From Azospirillum sp. (GTDB taxonomy: Bacteria > Pseudomonadota > Alphaproteobacteria > Azospirillales > Azospirillaceae), in contig JAIXPD010000007.1 of assembly GCA_027486405.1 (NCBI GenBank), positions 1-64,000 on the forward strand: a stretch of 64,000 bases of DNA. Direction: 5' to 3'. Below the pieces are notes generated by a model, which was given only the letters and a program-made list of their open reading frames with translations, searched no databases and was not told the DNA's origin. The position numbers were made by a program, and so were the translations under genes. Positions within the stretch are counted from its first letter, which is position 1; the number at the start of each line of letters is the position of its first letter. This document shows positions 24,935 through 35,210 of the stretch, in pieces.

Positions 24935-25906
24935 TCAGTCCCGGCGCGCGGTGTCGATGGTGACGCTGCCGCCGACCACGCGCGAGACGCAGGCGCACAT
25001 CCGGTGGTTTTCCGCCTTCTGCCCGTCGCTGAAAAACACGTCGCGGTGATCGACCTCGCCCTCGACGCCCAGAATCTCCACCGCGCACAGGCCGCATTCG
25101 CCCCGGCGGCAGTCGGAGAGCAGTTCGACCCCCGCCGCCTCCAGCGCGTCGAGCATCGAACGGTTGTCCGGCACGGTGATCGTCTTGTCGAGGCGGGGGA
25201 TGCGGACGGTGAAGGGTTCCGGGGCAAAGCGCCCGCTGTTGCCGAAGGATTCAAAGCGCAGCCGTTCCACCGGGCGGCCGCTTTGCCGCCATTGGCGGCG
25301 CACCGCCTCCATCAGGCCGATGGGGCCGCAGAGATACAGCTCGCCGTCCGGGTGCAGCGCGTCGATGGCGGCGGCCAGTTCCATGCGCTGCCCCTCCTCA
25401 TCGACATAGGTTTCCAGCCGGTCGCCCAGCCGGTCCGCCAACTCGTCGGCAAAGGCCAGATCGGCCCGCTGCCGGGCGGCGTAGAGCATCCGCAGCTTGG
25501 CCCCGCGCGCCGCCAGGGCCAACGCCATGCCGTGGATCGGGGTAACGCCGATGCCACCGGCGATCAGCAGATAGTCGGGGCGGCCCAAGGTCAGCTCGAA
25601 CAGGTTTTGCGGGTCCGAGATCCGCAACCGCGCGCCCGGGGACAGGCTCCACATGTAGGCCGAGCCGCCCCGGCTTTCCGTCAGCCGCTTGACCGCGATG
25701 CGGTATGCGCCGTCCTCGGCGGTCCCGATCAGCGAGTAACAGCGGGTGTCGGCCCGCCCGTCGATGGTCACGGCGACGCTGATGTGGCTGCCGGGGGCCG
25801 GGGGTTTGGCCGGGGCGGCGGGTTCGATTTCAAACAGGCGGATGTCGGCGGCCACATCGCGCACCGCGCGCAGCCGGGCGTCCTGCCATTCCAGGGCAAA
25901 GCGCAT
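24935..25906 (-). CDS. vanB: PDR/VanB-type ferredoxin oxidoreductase
   Basis: A 323-residue reductase that passes electrons from NAD(P)H through flavin and a [2Fe-2S] cluster to a Rieske oxygenase. The flavin domain shows R-C-Y-S-L-I-G near 55, the NAD domain A-G-G-I-G-V-T-P-I near 117 and Y-L-C-G-P near 190. The C-terminal ferredoxin binds iron through S-D-C-R-R-G-E-C-G-L-C and a later C-A-C-V. Domain order and length match vanillate O-demethylase reductase. It lies in the same operon as the oxygenase at 26707, separated by the regulator. The exact substrate of the pair is not proven. Confidence 0.87.
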   Translation of the reverse strand: MRFALEWQDARLRAVRDVAADIRLFEIEPAAPAKPPAPGSHISVAVTIDGRADTRCYSLIGTAEDGAYRIAVKRLTESRGGSAYMWSLSPGARLRISDPQNLFELTLGRPDYLLIAGGIGVTPIHGMALALAARGAKLRMLYAARQRADLAFADELADRLGDRLETYVDEEGQRMELAAAIDALHPDGELYLCGPIGLMEAVRRQWRQSGRPVERLRFESFGNSGRFAPEPFTVRIPRLDKTITVPDNRSMLDALEAAGVELLSDCRRGECGLCAVEILGVEGEVDHRDVFFSDGQKAENHRMCACVSRVVGGSVTIDTARRD

Positions 25907-25932
25907 GGGAAATCCTTGAGGAAAAAGGGAGG

Positions 25933-26676
25933 TCAGGCGCGGCGCAGCCGGATCAGGGAAGCCCCCGGCACCCGGTCAAGCTGGCGCTGGTTTTTGACGG
26001 AAATGTCCAGATTGCGGCGGGCCAACCGGGAATGCTCGCGGGCCAGATGATCGGCGCGGCTGCCCTCGCCATTCTCAATGGCGTCGAGAATGGCGCGGTG
26101 ATGCTCCTGCGCGATCACCAGGATCTCGCGGGATTCCGGCAGCTCCGCTTGCACCCGCACAAAGGCACCGGGGGAGGCGAAGGGCAGCGACAGCACCCGC
26201 TCCATCGACCGTTTCAGCACCGGGCTGTCGGCCAGATGCAGCAGCAGCCCGTGGAACCGGTCGTTCAGGCGGATGTAGTCGGAAAAATCATCGATCGTCA
26301 GGTCGCGTTGGCGGACCAGCGCGTCCAGACTGCCGACGACGTCGCGCAGCTCGCTCAGCGCGTCCCGGCTCAGGCGGCGTTCGGCGGCGCGCTGCGCGGC
26401 CATGCCCTCCAGCACACCGCGCAGTTGGATGGCGTCGGCGATGTCGGTCTCGCTGAAGGCGCGAACGACAAAGCCGCCGGTGGGCAGGCAATCGACCAGC
26501 CCCTCCTCCTCCAACCGGACCAGCGCGACGCGGACGGGCGTGCGCGACACGCCCAACCGTTCGACGATGCCCAACTCCGACACCCGTTCGCCGGGGCTGA
26601 GGTCGCCATTCAGGATCAGTTCCCGCAGTTGCAGGAGCGTGCGCACGGTCTGCGACGCGCGGGGCTGGTCATCCAT
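25933..26676 (-). CDS. GntR-family regulator with FCD domain (VanR-like)
   Basis: A 247-residue regulator. The N-terminal winged helix contains L-R-E-L-I-L-N-G-D-L-S-P-G-E-R-V-S-E and L-G-V-S-R-T-P-V-R-V-A-L, both GntR signatures. Helices about 85-215 form an FCD domain that binds an organic-acid effector with metal-ligand residues (D, H, H). It lies between the oxygenase and reductase genes, 26-30 bases from each, so it is made with the enzymes it presumably controls. Likely operators are the TTGTATACAG sites upstream of the oxygenase gene. Confidence 0.9.
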   Translation of the reverse strand: MDDQPRASQTVRTLLQLRELILNGDLSPGERVSELGIVERLGVSRTPVRVALVRLEEEGLVDCLPTGGFVVRAFSETDIADAIQLRGVLEGMAAQRAAERRLSRDALSELRDVVGSLDALVRQRDLTIDDFSDYIRLNDRFHGLLLHLADSPVLKRSMERVLSLPFASPGAFVRVQAELPESREILVIAQEHHRAILDAIENGEGSRADHLAREHSRLARRNLDISVKNQRQLDRVPGASLIRLRRA

Positions 26677-26706
26677 GGCGACGTCTCCATTGCCGGGTCT
26701 GGTGGG

Positions 26707-27786
26707 TCATTCCGCCGCGTGGCGCAGCGACGACGGGGCCGGTCCCCGCTCCGCCGCCACCATACGGTCGATCAGGCGGCGCGACCACATCGCCCCGGCG
26801 TCGATGTTCAGGTTGTAGAAGGCGCGGTCGGGGTGATCGTCGATCGCCTGCTGCTGGGCCTCCAAAATCACCTCATCCTCGCCAAAGATGCGGGTGACGC
26901 CCTCGCGCAGCTCCGCCGTCAACTTCTGTTCGCCGAGCTTGTAGTTGCGGCAGAAGGCCCAGAAGTAATGACAGGTCTTGTCGGTTTCCGGCGTGATGGT
27001 GTTCAGCACAAAGCCGTTCACCCCCTGCGAACGGTCGCCCTCCGGCGCGCCGGTCCCGGTGGGGGCGACGCCGACGTCGATGGTGATGGTGCAGGGCGCT
27101 TCAAACCGGATGATCTGCCAGCGGTCCACGTTGCCGGGCTTGCCAAGCTGCTTGGCCCAGAAGGGCGGCGGCTCGATGTCGCGCATCCAACGGGTGACGG
27201 TGACGAACTGGTCGTTGTGGGTCGTCTCGAACGGGGCTTCGGCCACCGCGCGGTTGCCGATGCTGGACGAATGCACAAAGGTTTCGTGCGTCAGATCCAT
27301 GAGGTTGTCGAGCACCAGCCGGTAATCGCACTTCACATGGATGAGACGGCCATCCCCGGCCCAGGCCGGATCATGGTTCCAATGCATGTCCGGGATTTTG
27401 GCCGGATCGGCCAGCGCCGGATCGCCCATCCACACCCAGGCGAAGCGGTGACGCTCGACCACCGGATACCGCCGCACGCAGGCCGACGGGTTGATGGTTT
27501 CCTGCGACGGCATGCCGACGCAACGGCCCTCCGGGTTGAACACCAGCCCGTGATAACCGCAGACGAGGTTGTCGCCCTCCAGCCGTCCTTTCGACAGCGG
27601 CAACAGGCGGTGCCAGCAGGCATCCTCCAGCGCGACGATGCCGTCGTCGGCGCGGCAGTACAAAACCAGCTTCTTGCCACAGATGGTGCGCGGCAGCAGC
27701 TCGCGCCGCAATTCGATGTCGTAGGCGGCGGCGTACCACGCGTTCATCGGAAACGACGGCGTGGCGTCCCTGGCGGTGTCGGTCAA
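26707..27786 (-). CDS. vanA: Rieske oxygenase, vanillate O-demethylase type
   Basis: A 359-residue Rieske non-heme iron oxygenase. The [2Fe-2S] Rieske ligands are Cys57-x-His59 (A-C-W-H-R) and Cys76-x-x-His79 (V-C-G-Y-H-G). The mononuclear iron site shows D-N-L-M-D-L-T-H-E-T-F-V-H in the catalytic domain. Length and motif context match the VanA/dicamba-demethylase branch, which demethylates methoxybenzoates such as vanillate to give formaldehyde. It is first in a three-gene operon with the GntR regulator and VanB-type reductase. Another aryl-ether substrate is possible. Confidence 0.86.
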   Translation of the reverse strand: MTDTARDATPSFPMNAWYAAAYDIELRRELLPRTICGKKLVLYCRADDGIVALEDACWHRLLPLSKGRLEGDNLVCGYHGLVFNPEGRCVGMPSQETINPSACVRRYPVVERHRFAWVWMGDPALADPAKIPDMHWNHDPAWAGDGRLIHVKCDYRLVLDNLMDLTHETFVHSSSIGNRAVAEAPFETTHNDQFVTVTRWMRDIEPPPFWAKQLGKPGNVDRWQIIRFEAPCTITIDVGVAPTGTGAPEGDRSQGVNGFVLNTITPETDKTCHYFWAFCRNYKLGEQKLTAELREGVTRIFGEDEVILEAQQQAIDDHPDRAFYNLNIDAGAMWSRRLIDRMVAAERGPAPSSLRHAAE

Positions 27787-27857
27787 CGCTCCCTCCCTCG
27801 GGATTGGCGTTCATGGGGCTTGGGGGATCGGCGATTCGCGGATCGTCGCCGCCCCTA

Positions 27858-28007
27858 TTGTATACAGTAAGGCGTTATGGATTCCAATATCGATTGTCAT
27901 GGCAAATGACAATCTGTGTGTTTTTCATCTGCGCTCGGCTGATTTCCAGGGTTTTATGAATTATCCCCCTGGGTGTCGCTCCGCATCCAGCCGCCTGTTG
28001 TATACAG
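27858..28007. promoter_or_regulatory. Two TTGTATACAG operators and a dyad upstream of vanA
   Basis: TTGTATACAG occurs at 27858-27867 and again at 27998-28007, 140 bases apart, in the same orientation. The core TGTATACA is palindromic and fits FCD-type GntR operators. A separate dyad, GATTGTCA (27892-27899) with TGACAATC (27907-27914), lies between. The first copy is about 70 bases upstream of the vanA start, where a promoter for the minus-strand operon is expected. No clear -35/-10 was picked out. Confidence 0.65.
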
Positions 28008-28022
28008 AAACACCAAACGCCG

Positions 28023-29435
28023 TCACCGCGCCGCGTCCGGCAGGATCGCGGTGCTGAAGGCTCCCCAGTGCCGCCCCTGCACGACGACCGGGGCGTTCAT
28101 GATCTTGATGAGCACGCGACGCCCCCCGCCCATGTCGCGCGGCATGGTGTTGATCGACAAGCGCGGGGAACGGGCGGCCTTCAGGGCGGAGCGGAACTGA
28201 TACAGACGCCGCCCCCGGCAATGCGCCATGTTCCACACCGGGTCGGGGCCTTGCGGCTGGTTGTATTGGTGGTTGTGCGTGGGCAGATAGCCGTTGCGGT
28301 CGCACAGCGTGGCGAAGGCGATGCGGGGGCTGAGGTCGAGCAGCGGTTCCTGCACCGGCGGCAACAGCCGGTCGGTGAGCGCGGTGAAGCGGGTGAGGAA
28401 TTGCGGCGGGTTGCTGCCGGGAATGGGCTGATAGATTTCGTCGAACAGCGCGTCCAGGCTGATGTCGCCGCGTTGCAGCGCCTCTTCGAACAGGGCGGCG
28501 ACCCGGGCCGCCGCGTCGGCGGTGGCGCGCAGGAACGGGGTTTCGTCGGTCGGGATCGGGCTGGTCCCAACATAATCAATCAGCCCCTCGCTGGTCTCCA
28601 ACAGCGCGGTCAGCCGCTGGTTGGCCAGTTCCAGATGACGGGCCGACCCCGCCACCGCCGGTTCCAGATCGTCCAGTTCCCGTTCCACCGCGCCGCAGCG
28701 CTCGCGGTTGCCCTGCACACGGTCGGCGATGTCGCGGGTGGCGGCGTGGACCTGGGCAAAGATCCCCTCCATCCGCCCGACGACCGTCTCGATCAACCCG
28801 GTGCCCGCGCGGGCCTGGGTGGCGCTGGCGGTCGCCGTGGCGCTGTCGCGGATCAAACCAGCCACCTGGCTGGTCAGAGCCTGCACGGTGTCGCCAATCT
28901 GCACGGTCGCCGTCTGGGTTTGCCGGGCCAGTTCCTTCACCTCCGTCGCCACCACGGCGAAGCCACGCCCGGCCTCGCCCGCGCGGGCCGCCTCAATGGT
29001 GGCGTTGAGCGCCAGCAGGTTGGTTTGCTTGGCGATCGCCTGAATCGCCCGCGACACCGTCGCCACCTGCGTCAGCGAGGCGTTGACCAAGGCCAGTTGA
29101 CGTTCGATCCGCGCCACACCGTCGATCAGACCGGCGATTTCCCGCACGGCGTCGGCGACCGCCGCGTGCGACTCGTCCGCCTCCGCCGCCGCAGCGGCGG
29201 CAAGCGCGTTGGCCTGCCCGGCGTTGCGGTCGATGTCGGCGTTGGCCGCGCTCATGGCGTCCACAGCGCCGCGCAAGGTGCGGAATTGTTCCCCCTGACG
29301 CAGGACAATGGCGGACACGTCCTGCACGTTGGCGGTGATGTCCGCCAGTTCAAGACCAACGCCGCCGATCCGGCGATCAATCTCTTGAACGACGGCGACA
29401 GCGGCCTCGGTCAAGGCGGGGGAAGAAGGCGTCAT
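28023..29435 (-). CDS. Soluble methyl-accepting chemotaxis protein
   Basis: About 470 residues with no membrane segment. The signalling tip ([28 protein letters not shown] hairpin near 145-170) is unmistakable. It is followed by a C-terminal domain of about 150 residues with [29 protein letters not shown] and G-R-H-W-G. This domain recurs in cytoplasmic receptors of alphaproteobacteria and its ligand is unknown. The start at 29435 gives a normal beginning; GTG-type extension to 29453 is unsupported. It lies just upstream of the vanA operon, on the same strand. Confidence 0.88.
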   Translation of the reverse strand: MTPSSPALTEAAVAVVQEIDRRIGGVGLELADITANVQDVSAIVLRQGEQFRTLRGAVDAMSAANADIDRNAGQANALAAAAAAEADESHAAVADAVREIAGLIDGVARIERQLALVNASLTQVATVSRAIQAIAKQTNLLALNATIEAARAGEAGRGFAVVATEVKELARQTQTATVQIGDTVQALTSQVAGLIRDSATATASATQARAGTGLIETVVGRMEGIFAQVHAATRDIADRVQGNRERCGAVERELDDLEPAVAGSARHLELANQRLTALLETSEGLIDYVGTSPIPTDETPFLRATADAAARVAALFEEALQRGDISLDALFDEIYQPIPGSNPPQFLTRFTALTDRLLPPVQEPLLDLSPRIAFATLCDRNGYLPTHNHQYNQPQGPDPVWNMAHCRGRRLYQFRSALKAARSPRLSINTMPRDMGGGRRVLIKIMNAPVVVQGRHWGAFSTAILPDAAR

Positions 29436-29501
29436 GATGCGTGCAATCCACAAAGGTTGAAGGAATGGGCCTGGGGCGCTTTCCCCAGGCCCGGTGTGGT
29501 G

Positions 29502-30665
29502 TCACCCGCCGACCACCGCGTCGCGCAACGCGTCGGCAAAGGGTCCGGCCATCCCGGACACCGCCGTGTTGGTGATGGCGACCAGGGTGATCCGACGGAC
29601 CGGATCGACCCAGAAATGCGACCCGAACACGCCGAACCATCCCCAACTCCCCGGCGCGCAGAGGCTGCCCGCCGCCGCCGGATCGGTCAGCACGCCAAAG
29701 CCAAGGCCAAAGCCCCAGCCGGGACCGGGAATGAAGACCGGGAGCGCCCCGGTGGCCGAACCGGTCATCCGCGCGCAGGAGTCCGGTGACAGCACCGCGC
29801 CACCACCGGTGCGGATCGTTTCCAGAAAGGCCAGATAATCGGGCGCGGTTCCCGTCATGCCGCTGCCGCCCGACGGAAACAGCCCTTGGGAAAAGGCGCG
29901 CGATGGCCGGTAGAACAGGCGGGCCGGACCAAAGGCCACGCTGTCCGGATCCTGCATCCGGCGCGCGCCGGTTTCACCATCGATGTAGGCAGGAGCCAAA
30001 GCGCCCGGATCGGTCGCACCAAAGCGCGTGCGCGTCATGCCCAGCGGCTCCGTGACCAGACGGGCCACGGACGCTGCCAGATCGCCGCCGTCGGCCTTGG
30101 CGATGACCGCCCCCAGCACATCGGTCGCCACCGAATAACACCAGCCCGCCCCCGGTTCGAACAGCAGAGGCGCGGCGGCGATGCGGGCCAGATTGTCGTC
30201 CAGCGACCGCCCCTCGATGTCCAGCCCATCCGAAATGTCGGCTTGGTGGTAAGGACCATCGGGCGGTTGCAGAAAACGATAGCCCAGCCCGGCGGTGTGG
30301 CTCAGCAGATGATGCAGCCGGATGATCGGGCGGCGACCGTCGGGAAGCGCCGGTTGAAAGTCCGGCAGCCAATCGGCGACCGGCGCGTCGAGCGCCAACA
30401 CGCCACGCTCCACCAGCGCCAACGCCGTCGCCGACACCAGCGGTTTGGTGAGCGAGGCCAAGCGGACCGGCAGCCCGTCGGTCATCGCCACGCCCGCGTC
30501 ACGGTCGGCGTGGCCAAAGGAACGGTGGTGGATCGTCTCGCCGTCTTGGGCGACCATCAGGGTTCCCCCGGCGATCCGGCCGGAGGCAACCGCGTCATCC
30601 AGGATGCGGTCCAACGCGGGAGAATGTTTCGAAACAGTCACGCTGTGGTTGGTCATCGATGTCAT
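29502..30665 (-). CDS. Serine hydrolase, beta-lactamase/esterase VIII fold
   Basis: A 387-residue enzyme with the S-x-x-K motif as S71-L-T-K74, a Tyr in W-C-Y-S-V-A-T-D near 175 and a late H-x-G-like loop. The fold is that of class C beta-lactamases and family VIII esterases, which cleave esters or peptides by a Ser-Lys-Tyr mechanism. No signal peptide is seen, so it is probably cytoplasmic and an esterase rather than a lactamase. Its substrate is not known. It is divergent from the sigma-54 activator gene across a 211-base A/T-rich gap. Confidence 0.85.
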   Translation of the reverse strand: MTSMTNHSVTVSKHSPALDRILDDAVASGRIAGGTLMVAQDGETIHHRSFGHADRDAGVAMTDGLPVRLASLTKPLVSATALALVERGVLALDAPVADWLPDFQPALPDGRRPIIRLHHLLSHTAGLGYRFLQPPDGPYHQADISDGLDIEGRSLDDNLARIAAAPLLFEPGAGWCYSVATDVLGAVIAKADGGDLAASVARLVTEPLGMTRTRFGATDPGALAPAYIDGETGARRMQDPDSVAFGPARLFYRPSRAFSQGLFPSGGSGMTGTAPDYLAFLETIRTGGGAVLSPDSCARMTGSATGALPVFIPGPGWGFGLGFGVLTDPAAAGSLCAPGSWGWFGVFGSHFWVDPVRRITLVAITNTAVSGMAGPFADALRDAVVGG

Positions 30666-30876
30666 CTCATCGTCAGGAGGAGGGATGCAGGTGGAATGAA
30701 ACCAAACGAATCAATGGGTTCTATTGCCACGCCATCGGGTCGCCATCGGTGATTTTGGTATTTTATATAACAGTTTGTTTGTTTATCAATTGGCATTTAT
30801 CATTGTCATGAAGACCGCAAAACGGAATGGCGCGCGCGGCCCCCGGGACGCGTGCGCAGGGGTGGGAGGCACAGGC

Positions 30877-32766
30877 ATGACCAACAGCGTCCATCGCATC
30901 TCGCTGGCCGAGGCGTCGCGCCAGTCCGGCAAGGTGATGCAGCGCGGCAGCAGCGACGACTTGCCGAAAACGGCCAGCCCGACCTTGCAGGATCTGGCCG
31001 AATGCCTGTTCTTCACCCTGGGCGACGGTCGCATCTGGCTGAACGACCGGCGGATGCTGTTGATCGATCTGGCCAGCGTCGGCCATTTGCGCCGGGAGTT
31101 GATCGACGCGCTGGGAATCGAGCGCGCCCGCGCGCTCTTCACCCGCATCGGCTACGCCCAGGGTGCCCGCGACGCCGATCTGGTGCGGCAACGCTGGCCG
31201 AACGAGGATCTGGCGAGCGCCTTTGCCACCGGCCCGCGCATGCACATGCTGGAGGGCTTCGTGAAGGTCACGACCCGCCGGTTCGAGTTCGACCAGGAGC
31301 GCGGCCATTATCTGGGCGAGTTCCTGTGGCACGATTCCGCCGAGGCGAGCGAGCATCTCGCCGCCTATGGCGTCGCCTCCGATCCGGTGTGCTGGATGCA
31401 GACGGGCTACGCCACCGGCTACACCAGCCGTCTTTTGGGCAAGACCGTGCTGTTCCGCGAAACCGAATGCCGGGGGATGGGAGCCGCACAATGCCGTTGC
31501 GTCGCGAAATCCGCCGAAGCCTGGGGCGATGAAGCCTCCGACCTCGCCGCCCTGGGGGTGGAATGGACCGCCCCCCGCCCCCGCCCGCCCGCCGAGGAGA
31601 CGCGCCCCCCCGCCCCATCCACCCCGGCCCCGGTCAGCGCCGCCGCCGCGCCGGGACACGGTCCGGTCATCGGCCTGTCGTCCAGCTTCATCGCCGCCCG
31701 GCACTTGCTGGAACGGGTGGCGACGACGCGGGCCACCGTGCTGTTCGTCGGCGAATCCGGCGTCGGCAAGGAGTTGTTCGCCCGCTCCCTGCACGACCTC
31801 AGCCTGCGGCGGGATGGCCCCTTCATCGCCGTCAACTGCGCGGCCATTCCCGACACGCTGGTGGAATCGGAACTGTTCGGAGTGGACAAGGGGGCCTTCA
31901 CCGGGGCCGTCGCCTCCCGTCCGGGCCGGTTCGAACGGGCCAACGGCGGCACGCTGTTCCTCGACGAAATCGCCTCCCTCTCCCTGGTCGCCCAGGGCAA
32001 GCTGCTGCGCGTCCTGCAACAGCGCGAGTTGGAGCGGGTGGGCGGAACCCGCAACATCCCGGTGGACGCGCGCGTCGTCGCCGCCACCAACGTCGATCTG
32101 CGCGACGAGGTGAAGGCAGGGCGCTTCCGCGAGGATCTGTTCTTCCGCCTGAACGTCTTTCCGGTGACGCTGCCGCCGCTGCGCGAACGGCGCGACGACA
32201 TCCCGCTGCTGATGGACCATTTCCTGGCCTTCTACAGCCGCGAGCATGGCCGATCCCCGCGCGGATTCACCCGGCGGGCAACCGAGGCGTTGCTGAACTA
32301 CCGCTACCCCGGAAACATCCGCGAGATGCAGAACCTGATCGAACGCGGCGTCGTCCACGCGCCCGACGATGGGTTGATCGACATCATCCACATGTTCCGC
32401 GACGGCGAAACGATGCCGCAAACGGCCTTCACCCTGCTGGCCGACGGTCGCCTGTCCAGCGCCCAGCCAGTCGCGCCACCGCCCGCACCACCGCCCGCAC
32501 CACCGCCCACCGGGGGCCTGCCCCCGGACCACCGAAACGAGCAAGCCGCCAGAGCCGGCGATCCGGTGGACGCGCTGGTGGACAGCGGGTCCTCGCTGCC
32601 CGAACTGGAAGGCCGTCTGCTCGCGGCCGCGCTCCAGCGGCACAAGGGCAACGTCGCCGCCACCGCCCGCGCCCTGGGCCTGACCCGCCCGACGCTGGAA
32701 TACCGCCTGCGCAAATTCGGCCTGTACGGCACGGGCGGCAAGGAGACGCGCGGCAACGGGGTGTGA
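30877..32766 (+). CDS. XylR/DmpR-type sigma-54-dependent activator
   Basis: About 629 residues. Residues 33-135 match the XylR N-terminal effector domain and 145-205 the V4R domain ([10 protein letters not shown], then [16 protein letters not shown]) that bind aromatic effectors and zinc. The AAA+ core has Walker A G-E-S-G-V-G-K-E near 292, the sigma-54-contacting G-A-F-T-G-A near 339 and the L-F-L-D-E-I Walker B. A Pro-rich linker precedes the Fis-type HTH ([19 protein letters not shown]). ATG 30877 has GGGAGG seven bases upstream, better than the longer open frame from 30724. It probably activates the promoter at 42302. Confidence 0.93.
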   Translation: MTNSVHRISLAEASRQSGKVMQRGSSDDLPKTASPTLQDLAECLFFTLGDGRIWLNDRRMLLIDLASVGHLRRELIDALGIERARALFTRIGYAQGARDADLVRQRWPNEDLASAFATGPRMHMLEGFVKVTTRRFEFDQERGHYLGEFLWHDSAEASEHLAAYGVASDPVCWMQTGYATGYTSRLLGKTVLFRETECRGMGAAQCRCVAKSAEAWGDEASDLAALGVEWTAPRPRPPAEETRPPAPSTPAPVSAAAAPGHGPVIGLSSSFIAARHLLERVATTRATVLFVGESGVGKELFARSLHDLSLRRDGPFIAVNCAAIPDTLVESELFGVDKGAFTGAVASRPGRFERANGGTLFLDEIASLSLVAQGKLLRVLQQRELERVGGTRNIPVDARVVAATNVDLRDEVKAGRFREDLFFRLNVFPVTLPPLRERRDDIPLLMDHFLAFYSREHGRSPRGFTRRATEALLNYRYPGNIREMQNLIERGVVHAPDDGLIDIIHMFRDGETMPQTAFTLLADGRLSSAQPVAPPPAPPPAPPPTGGLPPDHRNEQAARAGDPVDALVDSGSSLPELEGRLLAAALQRHKGNVAATARALGLTRPTLEYRLRKFGLYGTGGKETRGNGV

Positions 32767-32789
32767 CCTTCCCGCGCCGCGCGTCCGCA

Positions 32790-35210
32790 TCACAGCGCCG
32801 CCATCACCGGCTTGGACGCCGTGTCCGCCGCCGGGCGGGCGGATTTGGGCAGCAGCACGCAGGCCAGCGCGGGCAGCAGAACCAGCGCGCCCAGCATGTT
32901 CCACAGGAACATGAAGGCCAGCAGGATGCCCATGTCGGCCTGGAACTTGATCGGCGACCACACCCAGGTGGCGACCGCCACCGCCAGCGTGACCCCGGTC
33001 AGCATCACCACCCGCCCGGTGAACAGCAACGCCCGGTAATAGGCGTCCGACAGGCTGGCCCCCTGGCGCAGATGGGACAGCATCACGCTCAACACATACA
33101 GCGCGTAATCGACGCCGATGCCCACGCCCAGCGCGATGACCGGCAGCGTCGCCACCTTCACCCCCATGCCCAGCCACACCATCAACGCTTCGCACAGGAT
33201 CGAGGTCAGCATCAGCGGCAGCACCGCCACCAGCACCGCCCGCCACGAGCGGAAGGTGATCCAGCACAGCACCACCACCGCGCCATACACCCACAGCAGC
33301 ATCTCGCGCATGGCCTTGTGCACGACGATGTTGGTGGCGGCCTCGATCCCGGCGTTGCCGGCGGCCAGCACGAAGCGGACCTTCGGGCCGTTGGTCTGGG
33401 CGGCGAACGCCTCCACCGCCGACACGACGCGGGTCAGCGTGTCGGCCTTGTGGTCCTGGAGGTAGACATAGAGCGACAGCAGCGAACAGCCCTTGTTGAA
33501 CAGCTCGCGCGGGGCGTGGTTCTGCACCGATCCAAGCGCGCTGTCGTTGGCGATCAGCTCATACCATTTGACGTTCCCCTCGTTGAAGCCGACCCCGGCC
33601 AGCTTGCTGAGTCCGGCCATCGAATGGGTGGCCTCCACGCCGGGAAGCTGCTCCAGCGACCAGGCGAGCCGGTCCACCGCCGACAGGGTGGCGTAGCTGG
33701 TGCAACGGTCGTTCGGCGTTTCCACCATGACGACGAAGATGTCCGAACTGGCCGCGTAGTTGGCCACCATGAACGCGCTGTCGCGGTTGTAACGGGAATC
33801 GGCCCGCAGCTCCGGCGCGCCGGGGTCGAGGTCGCCCACCTTCAAATCCAGGCTGACGACGTAACCGCCCACCGCCAGCCCCGCCGACAGGACGATGGCC
33901 GCCGCCGCCCAGCCGCGCCGGGTGAACAGATCCAGCGTGCGCCACAACCAATGACGCTCCGGCCCGTCCTGCTGGTCCTTTTTCAGGCTGAGCGCGGCGG
34001 CGTGGGCGCTGACGCCGAGATAGGACAACAGAATCGGCAGCAGGATGAGGTTGGTGAAGATCAGCACGGCCACGCCGATGCTGGCGATCACCGCCAAATC
34101 CTGGATCGCCTGGATGGGGATGATGATGAGAACGGCAAACCCCACCGCGTCGCACAGCAGCGCCGTCAACCCGGCCAGAAACAGGCGGCGGAAGGTGTAA
34201 CGGGCGGCGACCACCTTGTGCGTGCCGCGCCCGATGTCCTGCATGATGCCGTTCATCTTCTGCGCGCCGTGACTCATGCCGATGGCGAAGACCAGGAAGG
34301 GAACCAGGATCGAATAGGGATCCAGCTCGTACCCGATCAGCGCCAGAACGCCGCACTGCCACAGCACCGCCACCAGCGAACACACCACCACCAGCAGCGT
34401 GGAGCGGACACAGCGGGTGTAGCCGAACACCACCGCCCCGGCGATCGCCACCGCCAGCAGGAAGAACAGCATCACCTGTTCCAACCCTTCGATCAGATCG
34501 CCCACCACCTTGGCAAAGCCGGTGATGTGGATGCGGACGCGGTCGGTCTGGTAGCGCTGGCGGATGTCCTCCAGACGGTCCGACAGGGCGCGGTAATCCA
34601 GCGGCTTGCCGGTCTGCGGATCGGCGTCGAGCAGCGGGACAAACAGCACGCTGGAGCGGAAATTCGTGGCGACGAGCTGCCCGACCTCGCCCGAGCGTTC
34701 GACGTTGGCGCGCAGCACCTCCAGGCTTCGCGGCGAACCGTCATAGCCATCGGGAACCACGGTTCCGCCGTCGATGCCGTCCTCGGTCACGGCGGTCCAT
34801 CGGGTCGTCGGCGTCCACAGCGATTTCATGAAAGGGCGATCAACGCCGGGCAGCAGATAGACCTCGTCGTTGATCCGCCGCAGCGTGTCCTGATACCCGG
34901 CGTCGAAAATGCTGTCGCCGGTGGTTTCCACCGCGATGCGCACGGCGTTGCCCAACCCGCCCAGATCGGCCCGATGCTCCAGATAAGCCTGGATGAAGGG
35001 GTGGCGGGACGGGATGGTCTTTTCAAAACTGGCGTTCAGATCCAGCCGCAGTGCGGCCACCGACAGAAAGGCCGTGGCGATCAGGCACAGCAGAACGATC
35101 AGCGGGCGGTGGTTGAACAGCGCGCGTTCCAGCCGGTCGCCCGACGCCGGATCGAAATCCGCAAGCCGGGCCACCACCGGCTGATGGTCCATGACGTCAT
35201 CGGCTTTCAT
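32790..35210 (-). CDS. RND (MMPL, HAE3-type) transporter
   Basis: About 806 residues with the two-fold RND layout. There is one N-terminal helix, a large periplasmic loop (about 60-220), then five or so clustered helices (F-F-L-L-A-V-A-I-A-G-A-V-V-F onward), and the pattern repeats in the C-terminal half. The HAE3/MMPL class exports hydrophobic compounds such as hopanoids or lipids and lacks the tripartite adaptors of AcrB. The start at 35210 overlaps the YCF48-like gene by four bases. It is the last gene of a six-gene operon and ends 24 bases from the converging activator gene. Confidence 0.9.
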   Translation of the reverse strand: MKADDVMDHQPVVARLADFDPASGDRLERALFNHRPLIVLLCLIATAFLSVAALRLDLNASFEKTIPSRHPFIQAYLEHRADLGGLGNAVRIAVETTGDSIFDAGYQDTLRRINDEVYLLPGVDRPFMKSLWTPTTRWTAVTEDGIDGGTVVPDGYDGSPRSLEVLRANVERSGEVGQLVATNFRSSVLFVPLLDADPQTGKPLDYRALSDRLEDIRQRYQTDRVRIHITGFAKVVGDLIEGLEQVMLFFLLAVAIAGAVVFGYTRCVRSTLLVVVCSLVAVLWQCGVLALIGYELDPYSILVPFLVFAIGMSHGAQKMNGIMQDIGRGTHKVVAARYTFRRLFLAGLTALLCDAVGFAVLIIIPIQAIQDLAVIASIGVAVLIFTNLILLPILLSYLGVSAHAAALSLKKDQQDGPERHWLWRTLDLFTRRGWAAAAIVLSAGLAVGGYVVSLDLKVGDLDPGAPELRADSRYNRDSAFMVANYAASSDIFVVMVETPNDRCTSYATLSAVDRLAWSLEQLPGVEATHSMAGLSKLAGVGFNEGNVKWYELIANDSALGSVQNHAPRELFNKGCSLLSLYVYLQDHKADTLTRVVSAVEAFAAQTNGPKVRFVLAAGNAGIEAATNIVVHKAMREMLLWVYGAVVVLCWITFRSWRAVLVAVLPLMLTSILCEALMVWLGMGVKVATLPVIALGVGIGVDYALYVLSVMLSHLRQGASLSDAYYRALLFTGRVVMLTGVTLAVAVATWVWSPIKFQADMGILLAFMFLWNMLGALVLLPALACVLLPKSARPAADTASKPVMAAL

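Noticed and set aside
24893..24940. Short C-rich tandem repeats between YcaQ and VanB genes as a functional array
   Set aside because: Irregular CCGCCCC/CTGTCCG units without spacer structure; looks like simple slippage, not CRISPR or an operator array.
30800..30820. Sigma-54 promoter ahead of the activator gene (TTGGCATTTATCATTG)
   Set aside because: The GG is not followed by GC at ten bases, so it fails the core requirement.
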